The notes: generated by a model not told the origin, from the sequence alone. 64,000 nt of DNA from Cystobacter fuscus DSM 2262 (GCF_000335475.2 NZ_ANAH02000015.1:1-64000), one strand, 5' to 3'; positions 1 through 8,132 are shown, counted from the stretch's first letter. A program made the numbers and translations.

Positions 1-1087
1 TCGCATGGGGGATGTCCCGCTGGAACTGCTCGAACTTCCCACTCAGGAAGAACCCACGCCGTTGCACCACCGGCTTGTGCAGTTCCTGCACCACGGACGA
101 CTTGCCGATGCCGGAGTAGCCGCGCACCAGCATGAGCTCCGCCTGTCCTCCGCCGTGGACCCGCTCGAAGCCCCGAAGCAGCGTGAAGACCTGGGCCTCG
201 CGCCCATAGAGCCGCTGCGGCAGATGGAACCGTTGGGGAACGTCCCGCTCGCCCAGGGGGAACACCTCGAGTGCTCCCCCGCGGCACCTTTCCAGATCGA
301 CCCGCAGCCCCTCGGCGCTCTGGTAGCGCTCCTCGGCCACCTTGGCCAACAGCTTCACCACGATGGCCGAGACGGCGGGTGGAATGCTGGGGAGGGACTC
401 GTGGGGGGGCCTCGGACTCTGGGCCATATGGGCGTGGAACAATTCGAGCGGATCACGCCCGTGGAACGGGCGGCTGCCCGTGAGCAGCTCGTAGAACGTC
501 ACGCCCAGCGAATAGAAGTCGGTGCGGTAATCCACCTGGCGATTCATCCGCCCGGTCTGCTCGGGCGACATGTACGCCAGCGTCCCCTCGATGAGGTGGG
601 TGGGCACCGCGTCCAGCTGTTCCACCTTTTGGAGCGTGGCCAGGCCAAAGTCGATGAGGCGGGCTCCTCCCTCGGGCTCGGCGATGATGTTGGAGGGCTT
701 GATGTCCTTGTGGATGACGCCGTGGCGGTGGATCTCCGCCAGGGTCGACGCCAGGGAGGTGGCCAGCTCGAGGAACCGGGGCACCTCCATGGGCTGGCCG
801 ACGAGCTCGGAGAGAGGCTCGCCCCGCACCTTCTCCATCAGGAGCACCGGGCGCTCGAGAATCTGCTCGAGGCAATAGGAGCGGACCACGCCGCTCACCT
901 CCCGCAGCCGTTGCAGGAGGGCGAACTCCCGGCGGTAGCGCTCGAGTTCGCGCGAACCTGGGAACTCCACCCCGGGAGTCTTGATGATGACCGGCAGGCC
1001 ATCCGACTCACGCACCGCGTGGAAGAGGACGTTCGAGCCGTTGGCTCGCAGCCTACCCAGGAGCCTGTAACCGGGAATGTCCAGCAT
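1..1087 (-). CDS. Composite Ser/Thr protein kinase with AAA ATPase domain (partial, C-terminus outside window)
   Basis: The reading frame starts at ATG 1087 with MLDIPGYRLLGR and runs off the left edge, so only about 362 residues are visible. A complete protein kinase domain is present: the catalytic loop reads HRHGVIHKDIKPSN, the Mg-binding motif is DFG, and the activation segment ends in GTLAYMSPEQTGR. An ATP-binding domain follows with Walker A motif GYSGIGKSS and then FEQFQRDIPH. This order (kinase, AAA_16-like ATPase, then usually GAF and histidine kinase) is that of the large trifunctional signalling proteins common in myxobacteria and cyanobacteria. The histidine kinase part is inferred, not seen. 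A GAAGGAGG lies about 20 bases before the ATG, further than usual, so the start is likely but not certain. Confidence 0.85.
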   Translation of the reverse strand, partial: MLDIPGYRLLGRLRANGSNVLFHAVRESDGLPVIIKTPGVEFPGSRELERYRREFALLQRLREVSGVVRSYCLEQILERPVLLMEKVRGEPLSELVGQPMEVPRFLELATSLASTLAEIHRHGVIHKDIKPSNIIAEPEGGARLIDFGLATLQKVEQLDAVPTHLIEGTLAYMSPEQTGRMNRQVDYRTDFYSLGVTFYELLTGSRPFHGRDPLELFHAHMAQSPRPPHESLPSIPPAVSAIVVKLLAKVAEERYQSAEGLRVDLERCRGGALEVFPLGERDVPQRFHLPQRLYGREAQVFTLLRGFERVHGGGQAELMLVRGYSGIGKSSVVQELHKPVVQRRGFFLSGKFEQFQRDIPHA

Positions 1088-1118
1088 CGAGAAGCGCCAA
1101 GGCGACCGCGCCTCCTTC

Positions 1119-1580
1119 TCAGGTGCCCGAAGGCGGGGGCGGTGCGAACTTCCAGAGCACCTTGTCCCCCGCCTGAAGCACCTTGGCGCCCACGCCCGCG
1201 TCGGCGTAGGTGCCGTTGACCCAGAGCTGCCAGTTGCGCTTGTCGCGCCCGCCGCCCTGGTTCTTCACCCCATCGATGCCCGTGACGTACACCATCGCGC
1301 CACTGCCCGAGTGTTTGAGCTCGATGGGAGGGGAGCGCCGGGCCGCGGCCTGGGTGGCCTCCCAGGCCGTCATTCCCTGGCGCCACTCGATGCCCGTCAG
1401 GGCCTTTTCCTTGCCATTGCCATAGTCAAAGACAACCGAGACGGTCGCGGGGGTGCTCTTGCCTTCCGGGGCCTTCTTCGCCGGCTCATCCGCCCAGGCG
1501 GGCACCGAGGCGAACCCCAGCACCACCAGGGCCAGACAACCCAGCAGGGAACGGCGTGACGGCTTCATCGTGCCACTCAT
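1119..1580 (-). CDS. Exported DUF4430 domain protein
   Basis: A 153-residue protein with an N-terminal signal peptide (MSGTMKPSRRSLLGCLALVV, hydrophobic stretch, cleavage near VPAWA-DE). The rest fits DUF4430, a domain related to the C-terminal part of transcobalamin: VVFDYGNGKEK, TAWEATQAA, and the closing motif WQLWVNGTYADAGV followed by KVLWKFAP. The function of DUF4430 is not established; some members bind cobalamin-like ligands or are tethered to the cell surface. The ATG at 1580 overlaps the ileS stop codon as ATGA, so it is probably translationally coupled to ileS; MKPS at 1568 is an alternative start. Its position after ileS looks like simple read-through rather than a functional link. 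Confidence 0.75.
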   Translation of the reverse strand: MSGTMKPSRRSLLGCLALVVLGFASVPAWADEPAKKAPEGKSTPATVSVVFDYGNGKEKALTGIEWRQGMTAWEATQAAARRSPPIELKHSGSGAMVYVTGIDGVKNQGGGRDKRNWQLWVNGTYADAGVGAKVLQAGDKVLWKFAPPPPSGT

Positions 1581-4477
1581 GACAATGCCTCCTGGCATTT
1601 GCCGCAGACGGAAGCGCCCGCGGCCACCTGCTCCGAATACGTCCAGCAACGAGGGCACTTGGCGCCCCGGGCCGGCAGCACCTCCGCCTTCACGTCCTCG
1701 CCCAGCGCCTGCGCCACGGCGAGCACCTGGGCCTTCTCCCCCGCCCCGTCCGCCAGCTCCACCTGGCTCACGATGAGCAGCCCCGGCAGCTCCGCCGCAT
1801 GGGCCTGGAGGAACTCGCGCGCCTTGCCGCTCGCGCTCAGCACCACCCGCGCCTCCAGCGAGGAGCCGATCATCTTCTCTCGCCGCGCCGCCTCCAGCAG
1901 CCCCTGCACGGCGCCCCGCACCGTGAAGAGCTTCGCGTACCGCTCGGCCAGGGCCGCGTCGGGCTTCACCGCCGGCTCCGGGAAGTCCGTCAGGAAGACG
2001 CTCTCCGCCTTCTTCCCCGGCAGGTACTGCCACGCTTCCTCCGCGGTGAAGCTCATGATGGGCGCCAGCAGTTGCAGCAGCACCGTGGCCACCTCGTGCA
2101 GCACCGTCTGCGCGCCGCGCCGTGCCTCGCCCGTCGCCTTGGACGTGTAGAGCCGGTCCTTGAGGATGTCGAAGTACACCGCCGACAGGTCCCCCGCGCA
2201 GAAGTCCACCACCGTCGCGTACACGAGGTGGAACTCGTACGCCTCGTAGGCTTTCTTCACCCGCGCCACCACCTCCGCGAGCCGGCCCCGGGCCCACGTG
2301 TCCAGGGGCTGCAACCGCTCCGCTGGCACCGCGTCCCGCTCCGGCTCGAAGTCATACAGGTTGCTCAGCGCGTAGCGGATGGTGTTGCGGATCTTCCGGT
2401 AGCCCTCGCTCAGGCCCTTGAGGATCTGATCCGACAGGCGCACGTCGTTGCGGTAGTCGCTGCTGGCCACCCACAGCCGGAGCACCTCGGCGCCGTACTG
2501 CTGGATGATCTTCTCCGGGGCCACCGTGTTGCCCACGCTCTTGGACATCTTCTCGCCCTTGCCGTCCACCACGAAGCCGTGCGTGAGACAGGCCTTGTAG
2601 GGCGACACGTCGCGCGTGCCCACCGACACCAGGATGGAGGAGTGGAACCAGCCCCGGTGCTGATCACTCCCCTCGAGGAACAGGTCCGCCGGAATGCGCT
2701 GGCGCCGGTCCAGCACCGCGCTGAACATGCACGCCGAGTCGAACCACACGTCCAGGATGTCCGTCTCGCGGCGGAAGGCCGTCTTGCCGCACTTGCGGCA
2801 CGCGCGCTGGCCCTCGGGCAGGAAGTCCGCCACCGGAGTGCGGTACCACACGCCCACGCCCTGCTTCTCCACCGCCGCCGCCACGTTCTCCATCAACTCG
2901 GGGGAGATGAGCGCCTCGTCGCAGCCCTCGCAGTAGGCGATGGGGATGGGCACGCCCCAGCTGCGCTGGCGGCTGATGCACCAGTCCGGCCGCGTCTCCA
3001 GCATGCCCCGGATGCGGCTCTGCCCCCACGAGGGCACCCACTGCACCCGGTCCACCTCGTCCAGCACCTGCTGGCGGTACGTCTTGCCCTCGCCGCCGTG
3101 CAGCGGCTTGTCCAGCGGGATGAACCACTGGTACGTGGCGCTGAGGATGACCGGGTTGTGGCAGCGCCAGCAGTGCGGATAGCTGTGCTCCACCTTGTCC
3201 GTCTTGCCGTTGAGCAGCACGCCCTTGTCGGCGAGCACGTCGATGACGAGCGGGTTGGCCTCGAAGACCTTCTTGCCCACGAGCCACTCGCCCACGCTGT
3301 CGTCGAAGCGGCCGTCGTGGCGGATGGGGTTGTAGATGTCGAGCCCGTACTTCAGGCCCACCTCGTAGTCCTCCTGGCCGTGTCCCGGCGCCGTGTGCAC
3401 CAGGCCCGTACCGGCCTCCAGCGTCACGTGCTCGCCCAGGAGGATCTTCCCCTGCCGGGGATAGAAGACGTGCTGGTAGGTGCAGCCCTCCAGCTCGTCG
3501 CCCCGCGCGTAGGCGAGGATGCGCTCGGGCTCCACCAGCGCCGTCGCCGACACCTCGCTGCCCTTCACCTTCACCGTCTTCACTTCCAGCTCGTCCGCCT
3601 TCACCTCGGCGAGCACCCGGGACAGCAGATCCTTGGCCACGCAGATGACGCGCTCGCCGAGCGCGTAGAACACGTACTCGTACTCGGCGTTCATCGCGAT
3701 GGCGAGGTTGGCCGGCAGCGTCCAGGGCGTGGTGGTCCAGATGACGAAGGAGACCTTCCGGCCCGCGAGCGCCGGCACCCGCTCGGCCACCTCGGGGCCC
3801 GCGGGGAAGGCCACGTACACGGACGGGCTCGCGTGCTGCTCGTACTCCACCTCGGCCTCGGCGAGCGCCGTCTGATCCGTGAGGCAGAAGTACACCGGCT
3901 TCTTGCGCCGGTAGAGCATGCCGCGCCGGGCGAAGGTGGCCAGCTCGCGAATCTCCTGCGCCTCGTAGGCGAAGTCGAGCGTGCGATAGGGATTGTCCCA
4001 GTCCCCGAGCACGCCCAGGCGCTTGAACTCGGTGCGCTGGATGTCGATGAACTCCAGCGCGTACTCGCGGCACTGGGTGAGGAAGGCCTCACGGTCCAGC
4101 GTGCGCTTGTCGATCTTCTTGTCCTTGAGCCGCTTCTCCACGGCCTGCTCGATGGGCAGGCCGTGCGTGTCCCAGCCGGGGATGTAGTCACACTGGCGGC
4201 CGGAGAGATTGCGGTACTTCACCACGATGTCCTTGAGGACCTTGTTGAGCGCGTGGCCCGCGTGCAGGTGTCCGTTGGCGTACGGCGGCCCGTCGGCGAT
4301 GACGAAGGGCTCGTGGCCCACGCGCCGCTGGAGGATCTTTCCCCAGATGCCGTGGTCCGCCCACCAGCCGAGCATGCGGGGCTCGAGCTGGGCGAGGTTC
4401 CCCTTCATGGGGAAGTCCGTCTTGGGAAGGTTGACGGTGTCCTTGGGATCCTGGGGAGGTGCTCCGGCGTCGCTCAT
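1577..4477 (-). CDS. ileS: Isoleucyl-tRNA synthetase
   Basis: This 966-residue class I aminoacyl-tRNA synthetase charges tRNA-Ile with isoleucine in the cytoplasm. Visible signatures: the HIGH-type motif in PPYANGHLHAGHA (residues 64-76), the KMSKS loop near residues 643-647, the editing (CP1) domain between them with TTPWTLPANLA, the DILDVWFDSA motif, an anticodon-binding domain, and a C-terminal zinc finger with CPRCW and CGKC. Length and zinc finger match the bacterial type. I chose ATG 4477 (MSDAGAPPQD) over the upstream in-frame ATG at 4513, because alignable sequence starts soon after it. The downstream exported protein overlaps the stop codon. Confidence 0.97.
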   Translation of the reverse strand: MSDAGAPPQDPKDTVNLPKTDFPMKGNLAQLEPRMLGWWADHGIWGKILQRRVGHEPFVIADGPPYANGHLHAGHALNKVLKDIVVKYRNLSGRQCDYIPGWDTHGLPIEQAVEKRLKDKKIDKRTLDREAFLTQCREYALEFIDIQRTEFKRLGVLGDWDNPYRTLDFAYEAQEIRELATFARRGMLYRRKKPVYFCLTDQTALAEAEVEYEQHASPSVYVAFPAGPEVAERVPALAGRKVSFVIWTTTPWTLPANLAIAMNAEYEYVFYALGERVICVAKDLLSRVLAEVKADELEVKTVKVKGSEVSATALVEPERILAYARGDELEGCTYQHVFYPRQGKILLGEHVTLEAGTGLVHTAPGHGQEDYEVGLKYGLDIYNPIRHDGRFDDSVGEWLVGKKVFEANPLVIDVLADKGVLLNGKTDKVEHSYPHCWRCHNPVILSATYQWFIPLDKPLHGGEGKTYRQQVLDEVDRVQWVPSWGQSRIRGMLETRPDWCISRQRSWGVPIPIAYCEGCDEALISPELMENVAAAVEKQGVGVWYRTPVADFLPEGQRACRKCGKTAFRRETDILDVWFDSACMFSAVLDRRQRIPADLFLEGSDQHRGWFHSSILVSVGTRDVSPYKACLTHGFVVDGKGEKMSKSVGNTVAPEKIIQQYGAEVLRLWVASSDYRNDVRLSDQILKGLSEGYRKIRNTIRYALSNLYDFEPERDAVPAERLQPLDTWARGRLAEVVARVKKAYEAYEFHLVYATVVDFCAGDLSAVYFDILKDRLYTSKATGEARRGAQTVLHEVATVLLQLLAPIMSFTAEEAWQYLPGKKAESVFLTDFPEPAVKPDAALAERYAKLFTVRGAVQGLLEAARREKMIGSSLEARVVLSASGKAREFLQAHAAELPGLLIVSQVELADGAGEKAQVLAVAQALGEDVKAEVLPARGAKCPRCWTYSEQVAAGASVCGKCQEALS

Positions 4478-4509
4478 GCCGGGGCCGTAACACGGGAGGG
4501 ACGGGCGCA

Positions 4510-4526
4510 TCAATTACAGTCCAGCA
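4510..4526 (+). repeat. 17-bp direct repeat, left copy
   Basis: The 17-mer TCAATTACAGTCCAGCA occurs here and again, identical and in the same orientation, at 8133-8149. The flanking bases do not match. The two copies bracket an ABC-transporter remnant and the RiPP-type locus. This copy lies 33 bases upstream of the ileS start codon. It could mark an insertion or deletion junction, or it could be a shared regulatory element. Confidence 0.75.
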
Positions 4527-4572
4527 CCCACCAGGCGGCACGAGGAGCCCAGGCCCGTCAGCTCGGCCGCGC

Positions 4573-4692
4573 TCATCCGGCCCGCGCCGTTTTCCGCGTC
4601 TGCTCCAGCTGGGCGTGGAGGAGCTCGGCGTAGGCCCCGCTCCGGGCCATCACGACGATGAGGTCGGCGCTCCGGATCGTGCTCAGAGACTC
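4573..4692 (-). pseudogene. Remnant: C-terminal tail of an ABC transporter ATPase
   Basis: Reading the minus strand into the stop at 4575-4573 gives SLSTIRSADLIVVMARSG and then AYAELLHAQLEQTRKTARAG. This resembles the segment after the H-loop of export-type ABC ATPases (typically HRLSTIRxADxIxVL...G..ELL...YxxLxxxQ), with the histidine and everything before it lost. The usual G-x-I-x-E-x-G-x-H-x-E segment has also collapsed. No Walker motifs or start codon are found upstream. I read it as a decayed gene end. Because RiPP loci often include an ABC exporter, it may be what is left of one for the adjacent locus, although it lies on the opposite strand; that link is inference. Confidence 0.55.
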
Positions 4693-5060
4693 CACCCCAC
4701 CGCCTCTGCTGCGGGCCGCATGAGAACCTCGACGATGCATTGAGGACGAAGCAGGCTCGGCCTGTCTGGGGAGTTGGGAGCCGAGCAGTCCCTTTCGGAA
4801 TCGTTTTCGCGCCCTGGAAGCCCATCACAACAGCCAGATGCCACCTCCATCCTGCTGGAGGCTGTCATGCGGCACATCAGTGAGGAGTCATTCCGTCAGT
4901 TCAGGGCCTTTCCGACGCCGGCCCAGCCCAACGGAATCACGCTCCATGCCCGGGCTACCGCGTCTCATCCCCCATTTCCGATGTCATCTGCCCATGAACC
5001 GTGACCCTTGAAATACGAACATTACATTTCATGCGGTGAGGGTCGTACCTGGAGGTCTCC
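4693..5060 (+). other. Gene-poor interval upstream of the radical SAM gene
   Basis: About 370 bases without a convincing gene, holding only one doubtful short frame (4867-5004). The last 60 bases are AT-rich for this genome (TTGAAATACGAACATTACATTTC at 5008-5030 in two overlapping pieces) and probably contain the promoter of the radical SAM gene. The maturase ribosome-binding site GGAGG lies about 7 bases before its ATG. Confidence 0.4.
4867..5004 (+). CDS. Possible 45-residue ORF upstream of the radical SAM gene
   Basis: The frame starts with MRHISEESFRQFRAF and ends with FPMSSAHEP. It has a plausible GGAG ribosome-binding site six to seven bases before the ATG and lies 56 bases upstream of the maturase. 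It has no Gly-Gly leader end, no cysteine and no recognised family. It could be a chance frame in the leader region; I list it only because short genes beside RiPP maturases deserve a check. Confidence 0.2.
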   Translation: MRHISEESFRQFRAFPTPAQPNGITLHARATASHPPFPMSSAHEP

Positions 5061-6542
5061 ATGAAGTCCGATGAAATCGCCGAAGCGCAGGACCTCAAGA
5101 TTCTCCATTCCTCTCCGCACGATGCTGCCGGGTGGGAAGACGACAAGAAGTCGGGCACGGAGAACGAGATTCAGCACTGGGTACCATCCCGTTACACCGT
5201 GCGGGCCGCCACCGATGATGGGCAGCTCATCTTGTGGAACACGCTCAGCCGGACGATCAGCGTTTTCAAGAAGGAGCAGGCCCCCTACGTCCTCGCGATG
5301 CTCAAGCCCGCGGGAGTCCAGTCACGTGAGGAAGGACTCGCGGGCTATCTGGCCAGGCGGGGAGTGCTGATCCCCAAGGGTACGGATGAGTACAGCAAGT
5401 TCCTGCTCATGTTCGGGCAGCAGCACTATCGCAGCGATGTGCTGGAGCTGTTCGTCCTCTCCTCGGAGGACTGCAACTTCCGGTGTACCTATTGTTACGA
5501 GCGGTTCACTCGCGGCACCATGCGCCCGGAGGTCCGCCAGGGCATCAAGCGCATGGTGGAGAAGCAGATCAAGAATCTGCGCACGTTGGACATCCGCTGG
5601 TTTGGTGGTGAGCCGCTGTATGGGTGGGCCGCCGTGGAGGAGCTGGCTCCGTTCTTCCGCCGGATTTCACAGGAGTACGGGGTCAACCACCGCAGCCAGA
5701 TGACCACCAATGGTTATCTGCTCACCCCGGACGTCGCGGATCGCCTCCTGGACTGGAACGTCAGATCCTACCAGATCACGCTCGACGGTGTTCCCGACAC
5801 CCACAATTGCAGCCGGCCGACGCGGGACGGCCGCCCCACCTTCGAGACCATTGTCGAGAACCTCAAGTCCCTGGGCAAGCGCACGGATGAGTTCTACGTG
5901 AACCTGCGGGTCAACTTCGACAAGACCAACAGCAACCGGCTGGAGGAGTTCCTCGACCTGGTGAAGAAGGAGCTGAACCCCGACTCCCGATTCAACCTGG
6001 CCTTCCACCCGGTGGGCCGCTGGGGCGGAGCGAACGACCCGCAGCTGCAGGTGTGTGGTGGGGACGAGAAGGTCAACATCATGACCCAGCTCAAGGAGGC
6101 CGCCCATGCACGAGGCCTCCGGGTCAACAACCTCAAGGACTACAACTACCTGGGCGGCATGGTCTGCTACGCGGCACGCCCCTACAACCTCATCATCGGT
6201 GCCAGTGGCAAGGTCATGAAGTGCACCGTCCTCCTCGACATGGACGAGCGCAACGTCGTCGGCCGCCTGATGGAGGACGGCAGCCTGCTGCTGAACAACA
6301 ACAAGATGGCGCGTTGGACGGAGCCCTCCTTCGAGAAGGATGCGAAGTGCCAGAAGTGCTTCGTCCTTCCCAACTGCCAGGGAATCTCGTGTCCCCTGCC
6401 GCGCCTGGATGAGAACAAGCGCCCGTGCATCCCCACCAAGCTCCGGGCCAAGGCGGAACTCCGCGAGGCGTTGAAGTTTGGAACCGCCGTCGTGAAGCGG
6501 GAAGTCGCTCAGACGGTTCAACGTCTCGAGGAGAAGCCCTAG
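5061..6542 (+). CDS. Radical SAM/SPASM peptide maturase
   Basis: A 493-residue radical SAM enzyme. The [4Fe-4S] site is CNFRCTYC (Cys138, Cys142, Cys145), followed by the WFGGEPL motif (residues 180-186) and a TIM-barrel core. The C-terminal SPASM domain carries seven cysteines (369, 388, 430, 433, 439, 444, 456), enough for two auxiliary clusters. The N-terminal 110 residues (LILWNTLSRTISVF, then LARRGVLIPKGTDE) resemble the leader-binding N-terminal domain seen in many RiPP maturases. The gene starts at ATG 5061 after GGAGG and is followed 69 bases later by a precursor-like gene. By family it should abstract a hydrogen from the precursor and install a carbon-carbon or thioether crosslink, or epimerise a residue; the exact reaction cannot be read from sequence. 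Confidence 0.92.
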   Translation: MKSDEIAEAQDLKILHSSPHDAAGWEDDKKSGTENEIQHWVPSRYTVRAATDDGQLILWNTLSRTISVFKKEQAPYVLAMLKPAGVQSREEGLAGYLARRGVLIPKGTDEYSKFLLMFGQQHYRSDVLELFVLSSEDCNFRCTYCYERFTRGTMRPEVRQGIKRMVEKQIKNLRTLDIRWFGGEPLYGWAAVEELAPFFRRISQEYGVNHRSQMTTNGYLLTPDVADRLLDWNVRSYQITLDGVPDTHNCSRPTRDGRPTFETIVENLKSLGKRTDEFYVNLRVNFDKTNSNRLEEFLDLVKKELNPDSRFNLAFHPVGRWGGANDPQLQVCGGDEKVNIMTQLKEAAHARGLRVNNLKDYNYLGGMVCYAARPYNLIIGASGKVMKCTVLLDMDERNVVGRLMEDGSLLLNNNKMARWTEPSFEKDAKCQKCFVLPNCQGISCPLPRLDENKRPCIPTKLRAKAELREALKFGTAVVKREVAQTVQRLEEKP

Positions 6543-6547
6543 AGCCT

Positions 6548-6569
6548 GGCTGCCCAATGCCGGGCAGCC
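6548..6569 (+). other. Intergenic hairpin between maturase and precursor genes
   Basis: GGCTGCCC (6548-6555) and GGGCAGCC (6562-6569) form a perfect 8-bp stem with a 6-base loop. No T-run follows, so it is unlikely to be a complete terminator. It may protect or process the precursor mRNA and so separate its level from that of the maturase. Confidence 0.5.
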
Positions 6570-6611
6570 TTCGTCGCAGCCTGTCCACCAGGGCTGCAAA
6601 AGGAGCAGCAC

Positions 6612-6785
6612 ATGTCGGAGAGCATCGAGAAGAAGGACACGAGCAAGCTCGAGGAGAACATTCTCTTCGAGGTCGCCGAGCTGGACGACGCCGCCTTGGA
6701 CGCGGTGAGCGGCGGTGCCCAGCATGAGGCGCCGAACGGCGTCCAGTGCCACTGTAGTAGTGGTAGTGCCAACAACCCCAGCTAG
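6612..6785 (+). CDS. Putative RiPP precursor peptide with VSGG leader end and CHC core
   Basis: A 57-residue peptide with ribosome-binding site AAGGAG six bases before the ATG. The leader is acidic and helical (EENILFEVAELDDAALDAV) and ends in VSGG (Gly34-Gly35), the classic double-glycine processing site of peptides exported by peptidase-containing transporters. The remaining 22-residue core (AQHEAPNGVQCHCSSGSANN plus PS) contains Cys46-His47-Cys48 followed by Ser-Ser-Gly-Ser. Cysteines are natural targets for thioether formation by radical SAM/SPASM enzymes, and the gene sits 69 bases after one. I recognise no named RiPP class. The assignment rests on leader architecture, size and position. 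Confidence 0.82.
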   Translation: MSESIEKKDTSKLEENILFEVAELDDAALDAVSGGAQHEAPNGVQCHCSSGSANNPS

Positions 6786-6816
6786 TCGCACCCGGGGAAT
6801 CCGCCGCCTCCCCGAG

Positions 6817-6852
6817 GCGGGCAGTTCACCCGAACTGCCCGCTTTCTTTTTC
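6817..6852 (+). terminator. Intrinsic terminator between precursor and downstream gene
   Basis: GCGGGCAGTTC (6817-6827) pairs perfectly with GAACTGCCCGC (6832-6842) around a 4-base loop, and TTTCTTTTT follows at once. It is the clearest Rho-independent terminator in the window. It lies 31 bases after the precursor stop and 15 bases before the next start codon. It should give a short abundant precursor transcript with limited read-through into the helical-repeat gene. Confidence 0.88.
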
Positions 6853-6866
6853 AGACCGGAGAAGCC

Positions 6867-8081
6867 ATGACATCCCACCAGCCCTCACTCGTGCCCAATG
6901 ACTTCTTGATCGAAGAGGGCCGGGTGAACCGTCCTCCCCTGCGGGCCTGGGCCCGGACCCTCCTGCGGAGGCTGGAGTCGGGTGAGGCCGGGCCGGGCAA
7001 CTGGCTCAACGTCAGCGGCTGTCTGAACAACGCGTCGCTCATCGAGGTCTACCGCAACCGGCCGCGGAGTGCCCAGGCGCTGTGCGAGCTCCAGTTGCGC
7101 TCCGCCGAGAACCTCATCCGGTTCCATGATGCGAACGCCTTCGTCGAGTTCGTCGTGCAACCCTGGGTCAACCTCGGGCGGCTGCTGCGCATCCAGGGGC
7201 AGTTCGAGCGCGCGCTCGACTCCTTCGCGGTCTTCTACGATGTCCTGACGGGTGTCTCCCCCCGGCTCTGGCCGTTGCAGCTCGAGCTTCCGTTCTGGAG
7301 CAAGCACGCGGCGGCCCAGCCGTCGATGCTTTCCTTCGTGCAGGCGGTCTACGTCATCGACTCGACGAAGAGCTACTTCGCGGCCCGGGACCTCGAGGGC
7401 GCGGCGCGCTTCATCCAGCGTACCCGGGAGCGGCCCCAGAGCGCCTCCTCGCTGCTGTTGGACGAGGCGGAGTTCATCACCCTCTTCAAGCTCGGCCGTC
7501 ATGAGGAGGCCATGGCCCTCACGGAGAAGGCCTCGTGGCAGCGGTATGGCTTCCACGGCAAGCTGGTGCGGGTCACCTACCGCGTCGCCATCCTGGCGGC
7601 CTCCGGCTCCGTGGACGCCGCGCGCCAGCTCGGGCTGCAGCTCGCGGAGCGTGTCCTGAAACCGGAGGGGTTGCCCCCCAAGGACCAGCGGGTCCTTCGC
7701 TATTTGTATTACCTGGGACAGGTGCTCCAGGGAGTGGGGCTGCCCGAGGCCGCCGCGCGCAGCTGGCTGGCGGGCCTGGCGGCCACCCATCAGCTCGAGG
7801 ACGTGCCCCTGCGGATGTCCTTCCTCGACTCGCTGCTCGCGCTCGACGCCCCTCCGGCCCGGGAGGAACTGGAGGCCGAGCGGGACCTGCTCCTGCGAGA
7901 CTGCCAGTACGCCTCCCTGCTCAAAGCCCATGGGCTCTCCCTGGACCCGGCGGGCAACAGGGATCCGGTGTTCGAGCAGCTGCGCGAGCGGCTCGAGGCC
8001 ACCGCGAGGGCCAGCGCCGCTCCGGACTCGCACGCGACGGACGACAGTGCGGGTGCGCCGGTGCCGAGCCAGGTCGGTTAG
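6867..8081 (+). CDS. Helical-repeat (TPR-like) protein of the RiPP locus
   Basis: A 404-residue soluble protein with no signal peptide or membrane segment. Repeating helical pairs are visible, such as PWVNLGRLLRIQGQFERALDS, AEFITLFKLGRHEEAMALTE and YYLGQVLQGVGLPEAAARSWL, spaced like tetratricopeptide repeats from about residue 100 to 320. The C-terminal 30 residues are low-complexity. No catalytic motif is recognised. It follows the precursor across a strong terminator and precedes the right copy of the 17-bp repeat. A role as scaffold, chaperone, immunity or regulatory partner of the peptide is inference from position; it could also be unrelated. Confidence 0.7.
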   Translation: MTSHQPSLVPNDFLIEEGRVNRPPLRAWARTLLRRLESGEAGPGNWLNVSGCLNNASLIEVYRNRPRSAQALCELQLRSAENLIRFHDANAFVEFVVQPWVNLGRLLRIQGQFERALDSFAVFYDVLTGVSPRLWPLQLELPFWSKHAAAQPSMLSFVQAVYVIDSTKSYFAARDLEGAARFIQRTRERPQSASSLLLDEAEFITLFKLGRHEEAMALTEKASWQRYGFHGKLVRVTYRVAILAASGSVDAARQLGLQLAERVLKPEGLPPKDQRVLRYLYYLGQVLQGVGLPEAAARSWLAGLAATHQLEDVPLRMSFLDSLLALDAPPAREELEAERDLLLRDCQYASLLKAHGLSLDPAGNRDPVFEQLRERLEATARASAAPDSHATDDSAGAPVPSQVG

Positions 8082-8100
8082 GGCCTGGGAATGTCATTCC

Positions 8101-8130
8101 TGTCTGGCACCGGGGTCCGCAAGCCAGACA
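8101..8130 (+). terminator. Hairpin after the helical-repeat gene
   Basis: TGTCTGGC (8101-8108) and GCCAGACA (8123-8130) form a perfect 8-bp stem with a 14-base loop, 20 bases after the stop codon. Only a weak T content follows. It ends two bases before the right copy of the 17-bp direct repeat, so it may instead belong to that boundary. Confidence 0.45.
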
Positions 8131-8132
8131 CT

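Noticed and set aside
4440-4560. T-box or other leader RNA upstream of ileS
   Set aside because: No specifier stem, T-box sequence or terminator is visible, and such leaders are rare in this group.
1799-4633. Open frame of more than 900 codons on the plus strand
   Set aside because: It is antisense to ileS, which has full family motifs; high GC leaves long antisense frames open. Its translation is rich in Leu, His, Arg and Val with no motif.
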